Shown here: piece after piece, positions 25,263 to 32,295 of the stretch
Layout: every line of letters starts with the position of its first letter
How positions within the stretch are numbered: the stretch's first letter is position 1
NCBI RefSeq assembly: GCF_008039615.1
Contig: NZ_VDUZ01000009.1
Coordinates: 1 to 64,000, forward strand
Source of the DNA: Vineibacter terrae
GTDB taxonomy: Bacteria > Pseudomonadota > Alphaproteobacteria > Reyranellales > Reyranellaceae
Reading direction: 5' to 3'
DNA length: 64,000 nt
Made by a program: the position numbers and the translations under genes
Notes under the pieces: generated by a model
What the model saw: only the letters and a program-made list of their open reading frames with translations
Told to the model about the DNA's origin: nothing
Databases searched by the model: none

Positions 25263-26005
25263 GATTGCCGCGCGAAGGTCGAGCGCACGACCACGCCGTC
25301 ATCGCTGCGCTCGCGCGCGATCTCAGGCGCGATGCGGGCCAGCCCCAGGCGCTCGACCCGGGCCCAGTCATGCGAGGCCAGCAGCAGCGCCGCGCCGCGC
25401 TCCTTCGCCTGCTCGAGCAGCAGGTTGGTCACGATGTCGGCGGTGGCCGGATCGACCGATGCGGTCGGCTCGTCCGCCAGCACCAGCGACGGGCCGTGGG
25501 CGAGCGCGCGTGCGATCGCGACCCGCTGGCGCTGCCCCACCGACAGCGATGCCGGCTTCTTGCGCAGCTGATCCGCCACCCCCAGCCGTTCCGCGAGGCG
25601 CTCGACCACGCTGCCGTCGCGCGGCAGGCCGAGCAGGCGGCGCGGCAGGTCGATGTTGTCGAACACGCTCAGGAAGGCGAACAAGCCACCGGTCTGCGGC
25701 ACGTAGCCGATATGCCGTGCCCGCAGCGCCGCCAATGCATCGGACGCGCCGTCGCGCCACAGGGTGACGACGTTGGCGACGGCGTCATCGACCTGCAGCC
25801 GGAAGCGGGCGGCGTCGTCGGGGCGAGACGCCAGCGCGACCAGGTCCAGCAAGGTGCTCTTGCCGCTGCCGCTTTCGCCGACCAGGGCGATGCGCTCGCC
25901 TGCCACCAGGTCGAGCGCATCGACGTGCAGCTCGAAGCGGACGCCAGCCGCCAGCCGCTGCTTGGTGACGCCGCGCAGCGACAACAGGGGGGATGCGTTT
26001 CCCAT
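25259..26005 (-). CDS. ABC transporter ATP-binding protein (MacB/LolD-like)
   Basis: 248 residues. Walker A is GESGSGKST near residue 43, the Q-loop lies in YVPQTGGLF, the signature is LSVGQRQRVAIARAL, Walker B is LVLADEP and the switch His is in ASHDW. The signature replaces the usual LSGGQ with LSVGQ. It pairs with the overlapping permease gene. The start is followed upstream by a 188-bp spacer with a complex inverted repeat, so these two genes may be transcribed from their own promoter or read through from the VWA gene. Confidence 0.85.
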   Translation of the reverse strand: MGNASPLLSLRGVTKQRLAAGVRFELHVDALDLVAGERIALVGESGSGKSTLLDLVALASRPDDAARFRLQVDDAVANVVTLWRDGASDALAALRARHIGYVPQTGGLFAFLSVFDNIDLPRRLLGLPRDGSVVERLAERLGVADQLRKKPASLSVGQRQRVAIARALAHGPSLVLADEPTASVDPATADIVTNLLLEQAKERGAALLLASHDWARVERLGLARIAPEIARERSDDGVVVRSTFARQS

Positions 26006-26075
26006 CAGTGATGCACTTCAACCGTCGCCCAGAGGGGCGGAAGGGAAAACGGATGCGACGTGCATGCGGGGCTGT

Positions 26076-26190
26076 GCCGGGAGCGCGCTACTCCAATGGC
26101 GCACCGGCGCGTAGCGCCGGCTCATGCACGACGGAAAGACGAGAACCGGCCTTGCGGGCCGGTGCGCCACCGGCGTGGCGCGCTCCCGGC
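26076..26190. repeat. Nested cruciform-like inverted repeat
   Basis: Outer 13-bp perfect arms GCCGGGAGCGCGC (26076-26088) and GCGCGCTCCCGGC (26178-26190) enclose two further perfect hairpins: CCGGCGC-GTA-GCGCCGG (26104-26120) and ACCGGCC/GGCCGGT (26145-26163). The unit fills the gap between the ABC ATPase start and the VWA gene end. It could terminate the Srf-side transcript or be a small mobile palindrome. Confidence 0.8.
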
Positions 26191-26193
26191 CTC

Positions 26194-28182
26194 TCACGGC
26201 AGGGCGTCGAGCGGGATGGGGTAGACGGCGTCGCCCGGATCGCCACCCGGGCCGCCGAGCTGGACCCAGAGCGCGGCGTCGTTGTGGAAGCGCTCGTAGA
26301 GCCGCGCCTTGGCCTCCAGCTCGTTGATCAGCGCCTGCTGCTCGGCGATCGACCAGGCTGTCCAGGTCGCCTGGTCGATGCCCATGATCTTGCTGCGATA
26401 GGGCAGGTCGTCGAGGTACTCGCCCATCAGGCCCAGCTCACCGAGCTTCTCCGTGCCCCGCCGGCCGATCCGCGAGGGATCGCGGCTCATGGCGGCGGCG
26501 GCGCTGCGCAGCTCGTCGAAGAAGCCGGCCGGCGTCAGCTGGCCGCGCTTGCCGGCATCGACGATGCGCCGGATCGTCTGCTGCAGATCGCTGAGCTGGT
26601 TCTTCGTCAGCAGGACGCGCACCTCCAGGGCCGTCGAGGTCGGCGTGTCCATGTCGCGGTCGGTGGCCCAGGCCTCGAACATCTTGGGCGCCTGGGTCTG
26701 ATTCTGGCTCCCGAGATAAGCCAGCGCCATGGCATGGCCGATGAGCTGGAAATCCCGCTGCACGCGGGCCGCCGATTGCGGCGGTTGCTGCTGCTGTTCC
26801 TGCAGCCGGCCCGCCGCGAACATGCGCATCAGCTGCGTGGCGCCCTCGGCGATGCTTTCCATGTTCTTGCCGAACTCGGCCACGCTGCCGGCCTCGACAG
26901 GATAGTAGAGCGCCCGCGGCAGGTTCTTGCCTTCGGTCATCGCCTTGTACTGGCCTTCCGCCGAAGCATGGTCGGTCTTGCCGGCAGCGGTGCGCAAATG
27001 CACCGCCATGAGGTGGATCTTGCGGGTCTCGGCCAGCTCGCGGATGCGGTCGACGTCCAGCCCTGTCGACCCGCTGGGGTCGCTGCTCTGCAACGGCCCG
27101 GCATCGGTGATCAGGACCACGATGCGGCCATCGAAGCCGGACCAGTCGATCTCATCGATGGCGGCTTTCACGCCGGCGATCGAGTCCTCGGTGAAGGCAT
27201 GGCTGGAAACGGTCGTCGCCTTCAGATCCTTCAGCTTCTCCAGGAACGCCTTGCCGTCCGGCGCATCCTTGGGCTGCACGAACACCTTGGTGAGGTATTC
27301 GAGGCCGGGGGTGATCGAGGTGTTGTTGCGGAAGGCCACCAGGCCATAGCTCGCCTTCAGCCCGGCGCGCTCGATCTGCTCGTAGAAGCGCCGGGCGGCA
27401 TCGCGCGCGCGGTCGAGATAGGGCTGCATGGACGTCGTGGTGTCGACCACGAAGACGACACCCAGCTTGAAGTCCTTCAGCGATTCATAAAGGTTCTGCC
27501 GCACCTTCGGCTTGAGCGGATCGTCGCCGTCCTTCTTCAGCGTGACCGAGGCGACGCGCAGCATCCGCACCTTGATGTTGTTCGACAGATAGGCCTCGGA
27601 CGCCTCCAGGATGGGCAGCAGGTAGAATTGCTTGCTGATGTCGATATGGGTGCTGGGCTCGATCGAGATCACCGGGAAACCGGCCGGCAGCGTGCCGCCG
27701 GCAACGATGGCATCGCGCAGCTTCTTGGCCTGCGCGACGCGGTCATTGGCCTCCAGCACGCCCTGCAGCTTGTCGCGCTCGCGGAAGAACAGAGCCCGCT
27801 CGCGGCCGGCGGGGTTGGTGAAGGCCAATGTCAGCGTCTGCCGCCATGCGACCGTGTCCGGGGCCTTGAGCCAGCCGGTGGTCTTGCCGTCGCTGCCGGG
27901 GCCGACCTCGAGCCAGTCCATGCCGCCCACCGTCTGCCGCGCATAGACGTAGAGCGCGCTCATCGGCGGCAGCGCGGCGCCCGCGGTGCCGCCCGGCTTG
28001 TCGAACGGCTGCGCGTCCGGACGGGTCAGCACGCGCTGGAACAGGGTCTTCTTGCCTTCCATCAGCAGCGGCGTGCGCCCACCGGAGGATGGCTGCTGCG
28101 CGACCGCTGCCGTCACCAGCATCAGCGCCGCTGCGAGCACCACCGCGGATGCTGTCGCCACACGCCGCGCGATTGCGATCAT
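26194..28182 (-). CDS. Exported VWA-domain protein of the Srf-like locus
   Basis: 662 residues. A signal peptide (residues 1-28, cleavage after AVA) exports it. An SH3-like segment lies at about 75-115 and is followed by a coiled region. The VWA domain runs from about 240 to 430 with the metal site DTTTS at 247-251, plus ITDAGPLQSSD further on. A helical C-terminal region (about 470-650) follows. The SH3-like plus VWA arrangement recalls VWA proteins linked to kinase PpkA in secretion loci; that similarity is an impression. It starts nine bases after the Sel1-like gene and belongs to the same leftward transcript. Probable role is metal-dependent protein binding in the periplasm. Confidence 0.75.
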   Translation of the reverse strand: MIAIARRVATASAVVLAAALMLVTAAVAQQPSSGGRTPLLMEGKKTLFQRVLTRPDAQPFDKPGGTAGAALPPMSALYVYARQTVGGMDWLEVGPGSDGKTTGWLKAPDTVAWRQTLTLAFTNPAGRERALFFRERDKLQGVLEANDRVAQAKKLRDAIVAGGTLPAGFPVISIEPSTHIDISKQFYLLPILEASEAYLSNNIKVRMLRVASVTLKKDGDDPLKPKVRQNLYESLKDFKLGVVFVVDTTTSMQPYLDRARDAARRFYEQIERAGLKASYGLVAFRNNTSITPGLEYLTKVFVQPKDAPDGKAFLEKLKDLKATTVSSHAFTEDSIAGVKAAIDEIDWSGFDGRIVVLITDAGPLQSSDPSGSTGLDVDRIRELAETRKIHLMAVHLRTAAGKTDHASAEGQYKAMTEGKNLPRALYYPVEAGSVAEFGKNMESIAEGATQLMRMFAAGRLQEQQQQPPQSAARVQRDFQLIGHAMALAYLGSQNQTQAPKMFEAWATDRDMDTPTSTALEVRVLLTKNQLSDLQQTIRRIVDAGKRGQLTPAGFFDELRSAAAAMSRDPSRIGRRGTEKLGELGLMGEYLDDLPYRSKIMGIDQATWTAWSIAEQQALINELEAKARLYERFHNDAALWVQLGGPGGDPGDAVYPIPLDALP

Positions 28183-28191
28183 GGTCGGCTC

Positions 28192-29433
28192 CTATGTGCA
28201 TTGCAGATCGGCAAACGACTTCTTCGCCTCGGCATCCCCCTTGTCCGATGCCTTCTTCAGCCAGTCGCATGCCTTCGCCTTGTCGGCCGGGAAGTTGTCG
28301 GCGCCCTTGGCGTAGAGCTGGCCCAGACGGCGCATCGCCAGCGGCAACTCGACCTTCGCTGCCTTCTCGTACCATTGCGCCGCCTGCACCGCGTCGGAAT
28401 CGATCGGCGAGTTGGGCGCGCGGTTGACCGGATCGAAGAAGCCGGCGTACTCGGCGGCGCCCACCGGATCACCCGAATCGGCGGCCGCGCGGCAGACGAG
28501 AAACGCCGCGATCTGCTTGCCGTCCTGGCGCAAGGCGCGGCATTTCTCCACCATGGCCTCGGCTGCCGGCTTGGTCTCCAGGAACTCGGCTGCCAGCACC
28601 CGCTCGGGCTTCTCGATGGTCGGCGGCTTCGCCTTGTTCTTGTCGCCCTTGTCGCCCTCCGCGATTTGCGTCGTGCGCATGAAGAACCACCAGTAGGCGC
28701 CGGCGCCGACGCCGCCTACCAGCAGGACCAGGATGACAGCCAACCCGATCCACAAGCCGGCCGAGCTCTTCTTCTTTTTCTCGTCGCGGCCGATGCGGTC
28801 CATCGGGTCGGGCGGGCGCAGGCCGCCCGGGCCGGGATCGAATGGCGGCGGCGGCTCCTGCGGGAAAGGGAACAGCGGCGGCGGCTCGGCCGGCTGGAAC
28901 AGGGGCGGCGGCTCCGGCGCCGGCTGAAACGGCGGTGGCGGGTCTGCGACCCATGGCGGCGGTGGCTCAGGCGGCGGTGGTGGTGGCGGTGGTTCCGCCA
29001 GCCCCGGCGTCCGCAGCACGGTGGTCTGCCCCGTGCCGCCACCAAAGCCACGGTCGGTGCCGGCCGGTGCGTCGCCGGCGACCATGCGGTTGGGGTCGTA
29101 GGCGCCGGATGTCTGCATGCTGGGCCACGCCACGACCGTGGCACCGACATTGCCCACGCCAGGCTCCCGCACCGACAGCCGGACGGTCAGGCCGGCCACC
29201 ATGTCGCACACGACGGGGCCGACATGGAAATCAATGCCGCCGCCGAACGGCTGGACCCGCTCGGGAGCCAGCCAGGACTCCGATCGCTGCCAGCCGCCGT
29301 CCGACAGGTACTTCTCCGGCCCCTGCCGGCGCTCGATGCAGATCGTGAGGCCGTCCGGTGCGGCGTCCAGCTCGTGAACGCGCAGAACGGCGTGCCCGGG
29401 CAGGTCGGGTTTCGGCATGACTTCTGCGCGCAT
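28192..29433 (-). CDS. Proline-rich single-pass membrane protein with Sel1-like tail
   Basis: 413 residues. An N-terminal beta-rich domain (about 1-110) has GWQRSESWL. A long Pro-rich linker follows (about 145-215, with a run of eight prolines), then a basic KKKK stretch, one membrane helix (about 226-251) and a C-terminal domain. The last 100 residues, including AAQWYEKAAKVELPLAMRRLG and ACDWLKKASDKGDAEAKK, show two Sel1/TPR-like repeats. The positive side lies N-terminal to the helix, so the Pro-rich half is probably cytoplasmic and the Sel1 tail periplasmic, beside the exported VWA protein. ATG 29433 is used; 29418 is an alternative. I do not recognise a named family. Confidence 0.7.
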   Translation of the reverse strand: MRAEVMPKPDLPGHAVLRVHELDAAPDGLTICIERRQGPEKYLSDGGWQRSESWLAPERVQPFGGGIDFHVGPVVCDMVAGLTVRLSVREPGVGNVGATVVAWPSMQTSGAYDPNRMVAGDAPAGTDRGFGGGTGQTTVLRTPGLAEPPPPPPPPEPPPPWVADPPPPFQPAPEPPPLFQPAEPPPLFPFPQEPPPPFDPGPGGLRPPDPMDRIGRDEKKKKSSAGLWIGLAVILVLLVGGVGAGAYWWFFMRTTQIAEGDKGDKNKAKPPTIEKPERVLAAEFLETKPAAEAMVEKCRALRQDGKQIAAFLVCRAAADSGDPVGAAEYAGFFDPVNRAPNSPIDSDAVQAAQWYEKAAKVELPLAMRRLGQLYAKGADNFPADKAKACDWLKKASDKGDAEAKKSFADLQCT

Positions 29434-29512
29434 AGCCCACTCTAAAGTCGCGATTGCGGCGCCATTTTGGCCCGCTATGGGGTCGCGGGCAATCGTGAGC
29501 GGCCGTGAGCCG

Positions 29513-29587
29513 CCCGAGCGCAGCGAGGGATCTCCTGCGGCAAGACGCACAGTGCGCCATTCTCGGGAGATCCTCGCTGCGCTCGGG
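29513..29587. repeat. Palindromic dispersed repeat (CCCGAGCGCAGCGAGG type), copy 1
   Basis: Arms CCCGAGCGCAGCGAGGGATC (29513-29532, continuing to 29535) and GGAGATCCTCGCTGCGCTCG (from 29566, continuing to 29587) form a long hairpin. The stem is also found at 35689-35746. It sits between the srfC 3' end and the Sel1-like gene start and may attenuate the transcript between them. Confidence 0.7.
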
Positions 29588-29615
29588 ATGACGGAGAGCT
29601 CGGGATGACTTGGAA

Positions 29616-32288
29616 TCAGGCGGCGAGCTTGGCCTGCTCGGCGCGGCGCAGGATGGTGCCCAGCCGGTCGTTCTGCTCGGGCGTGATGTCGCGGCCGCCC
29701 TCGAAGCCGACATTGTCCATCGCCAGCTGCAGGAAGGCGCGCATCCAGTCGGCGCAGAAGGTGTTGTAGATCGGCAAGGGCTCCTCGCCTAGCGGCGGGG
29801 GGTCGTTTTCAGCAAAGGGCGGCGGATCGTCGAACACACGCCGCGTCGGCGCCTGCGGCGGCAGGCCGGGCCGGTGCTCGCGGGCCACGCGCTCGAAGCC
29901 CAGCCAGTCGACGAAGCGGTTGATGACATTGGCGGCGGCGCGCACCTGGCGCTCGGCGATGTCCTCCCACTTGGCGTTGGCGTTGTTCTCGACCGCCCGC
30001 ACATCCTTGGCCAGCCCGTCGGCGATGCGCAGCCGGTTAGCGCCCACCGCCAGCTCGTCGACCAGCCAGCCGAACTGCTGGCGATCGACGTTGAAATGCG
30101 ACAGCGCGCGTTCATCGCCGCTGGTGCGCCGCAGCCGTTCCATCCAGTGCTGCAGGGCTTCGCTCGCGAAGCGGTGGGCACGGTCCTGCAGCGTCGAGCT
30201 GCCGCCATCGGACAGCCCGAGGGCGGCATCGTGGCCGAACACCTCGCCGAAGATGTCGCCCAGGTCGATGCCGGCGCCGACGGCCTCGCCGCCGCGGTCG
30301 CCCGGCTTGCCGTGCTTGCCGTTGCCGTCGGCCTTCATGGTGGCGACGCGGAAGTAGATGCCGCGCAGGTCTTCCTCGTCGACCTGCAGCGCATTCACCA
30401 GCTCGCCGAAGCGCTGAGCCTTGATGCATGGTCCCAGCCCGCGCAGCACCTGCTGCACCAGAACCTGCTTCTTCTGCCGCGCGTCCGAGTCGGTGCCGCT
30501 GTGGAAGCCGGCCAGCCGGTCCGACAGCCGGCGGATCTGCTCGTCGATCTGGCCGCGCACCTGGGCGCGCTTGATGGCCGGATCGCATACCGGCGTCAGG
30601 TTGGCGACGATATAGGACAGGCCGCCGTCGTTGGGCCGGAACGCCTCGTCCCAGGCCTTGGCCGGGTCGGCGAAATGCTGCTTCACGATCTCGTTGCCGA
30701 CGAAGGCGTCGCGCAGCAGGCGGCAGCGCTCCACGAACGTATCGGCGATGCCGACCTCGCGCCCGTCGGCATAGAGCATCAGCCGCTCGTCCTTGACCGT
30801 CGGGTTGCGCAGCCAGAAGGAGTTCCGGAACGGCTTGCCGTCCCAGTTGCGGGGCCAGTCGCCGCGGAAGTTGTTCAGCAGCGAGTTGTTGAGCCGTGCG
30901 CCCCAGCGGCCGCTGAGCTCGGTCTCGCCGGCCTTCTGCTCGAACTCGCGATCCATCTTGGTGAGCACGAGGAAGAGGCCGTTCTTCTGCCGCGCGCGCG
31001 CCGGGGCGGTGTCGCCGAAGGTGGCGCCGACCCAGCCCTCCATCATCGGCGACAGGTCGCGCACCTCCTGCACGCCGTCGGGGATGCACAGCAGGATGGC
31101 CGAGATCTCGCGTTCGGCCGAGAAGCGCTGGAACAGATAGGCGACCTTGCCGCGCAGCAGCAGCTCGCGCAGCGGGTTGGCGTTCTGCTTGCCGTCGCTG
31201 CCCTTGCCGGCGTCCTCCAGCTTCTCCAGCTTCAGGCGCGAGCGCGCGCCGGGGAAGTCGAGCAGGTCGGTGTGGTCGAAGAACGGCCAGGGCTTGTCCT
31301 CGATGGCGATGCGCAGCTCGGCCGTGAGCGCGCAGACCAGCGAGCGCGGCAGCTCGCTGTCGGCGGCGCCCGGCAGCTTGGGCCGCACCTTCAGCGTGTC
31401 GCCGGCGTCGGTGCCCAGGCGGTCGAGGATCAGCACGTCGATGATGCTGTTCTCGCGCGGCACCAGGGCGTCGATCTGGCAATGCGCCTCCTCGGCGAAG
31501 CCCAGCTTCTTCAGCCCGGCGAAGAGGTCGTTGAACAGCTTGGTGTAGGGCTCGAAGTCGTACCACAGCAGCGACCACAGGCGGGCGCGGTCGGGCCCGG
31601 CCAGCCGGGGCGCCAGGTGCAGGGCCTCGCGCCAGAAATCGACATGGAAATCCTGGGTCATGCCCTTGAAGTAGCCGTCGAAGTACTCGATCAGGTCGAG
31701 CACGTCGTCCTCGTCAAGCCCGTCGACGGGCTTGTCCTTGGCCAGCCCGCGCAGCTCACCCAGGCGCTCGCGGATCTTGTCGGTCGTGGGCCGCTGGAAC
31801 GCCGCCTTCTGGTGGTCGAAGTCGAGGAAGAACGAGTTGGCGAGGATCTTCACCAGGTCGGTCTGGGTCAGCAGCCTCAGCTCGACGGGATAGCCCGCCG
31901 GGCCGTCGCTGGCTTCGGTGCTGAGACGGGTCACCAGACCGGTCGATTCGCGGCCGCCGGGCGGGTTGATCTCGCGCAGGAAGTCGTAGCCCTTGCCGTC
32001 GAACCGCGCGATCAGCGGCCGGCCTTCGCGGCTGGCCAGGATCGACACCAGGTAGGACTTGCCGGCCTGGCTGGGACCGAAGACGCCGACGCACATCTTG
32101 CGCTTGGCGGCGCGGGCCAGCTTGCGGCTCTGGTTGCGCACCTTCTGCAGCTCGGCGATCAGCGAGCTCGCCTGCTGGCCGATGCTTTCGGCCGTCGGCG
32201 CCACGTCGCGGATCCAGGTGATCGCCTCGGCAGAGGCGGTGGCAGCCGCCTCGCAGTCGCGCGACAATTTGAGGTCGACTTCTTCCAT
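29616..32288 (-). CDS. srfC: SrfC-like large P-loop GTPase/ATPase
   Basis: 890 residues, matching the SrfC 'putative virulence factor' family. G1/Walker A is GPSQAGKS at 71-78. G3-like LLDFPGARSR lies around 341-350 and G4-like TKMD around 443-446. This is the set expected of a dynamin- or septin-like GTPase rather than a simple ATPase. No membrane helix is evident. Helical regions lie before the P-loop (about 10-60) and across the C-terminal third. The ATG lies seven bases after the srfB stop, so expression is coupled. The family's function is unsettled: described in Salmonella as an SsrB-regulated factor and elsewhere as part of a toxin complex. A membrane-associated switch working with SrfB is inferred. 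Confidence 0.85.
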   Translation of the reverse strand: MEEVDLKLSRDCEAAATASAEAITWIRDVAPTAESIGQQASSLIAELQKVRNQSRKLARAAKRKMCVGVFGPSQAGKSYLVSILASREGRPLIARFDGKGYDFLREINPPGGRESTGLVTRLSTEASDGPAGYPVELRLLTQTDLVKILANSFFLDFDHQKAAFQRPTTDKIRERLGELRGLAKDKPVDGLDEDDVLDLIEYFDGYFKGMTQDFHVDFWREALHLAPRLAGPDRARLWSLLWYDFEPYTKLFNDLFAGLKKLGFAEEAHCQIDALVPRENSIIDVLILDRLGTDAGDTLKVRPKLPGAADSELPRSLVCALTAELRIAIEDKPWPFFDHTDLLDFPGARSRLKLEKLEDAGKGSDGKQNANPLRELLLRGKVAYLFQRFSAEREISAILLCIPDGVQEVRDLSPMMEGWVGATFGDTAPARARQKNGLFLVLTKMDREFEQKAGETELSGRWGARLNNSLLNNFRGDWPRNWDGKPFRNSFWLRNPTVKDERLMLYADGREVGIADTFVERCRLLRDAFVGNEIVKQHFADPAKAWDEAFRPNDGGLSYIVANLTPVCDPAIKRAQVRGQIDEQIRRLSDRLAGFHSGTDSDARQKKQVLVQQVLRGLGPCIKAQRFGELVNALQVDEEDLRGIYFRVATMKADGNGKHGKPGDRGGEAVGAGIDLGDIFGEVFGHDAALGLSDGGSSTLQDRAHRFASEALQHWMERLRRTSGDERALSHFNVDRQQFGWLVDELAVGANRLRIADGLAKDVRAVENNANAKWEDIAERQVRAAANVINRFVDWLGFERVAREHRPGLPPQAPTRRVFDDPPPFAENDPPPLGEEPLPIYNTFCADWMRAFLQLAMDNVGFEGGRDITPEQNDRLGTILRRAEQAKLAA

Positions 32289-32295
32289 CGTCGTG

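Noticed and set aside
25993-29445. Very long open frame on the plus strand opposite the VWA and Sel1-like genes (over 1,100 codons).
   Set aside because: It is antisense to two well-supported genes, is rich in Arg, His, Gly and Gln as expected for mirror frames in GC-rich DNA, and has no recognisable domain or ribosome site.
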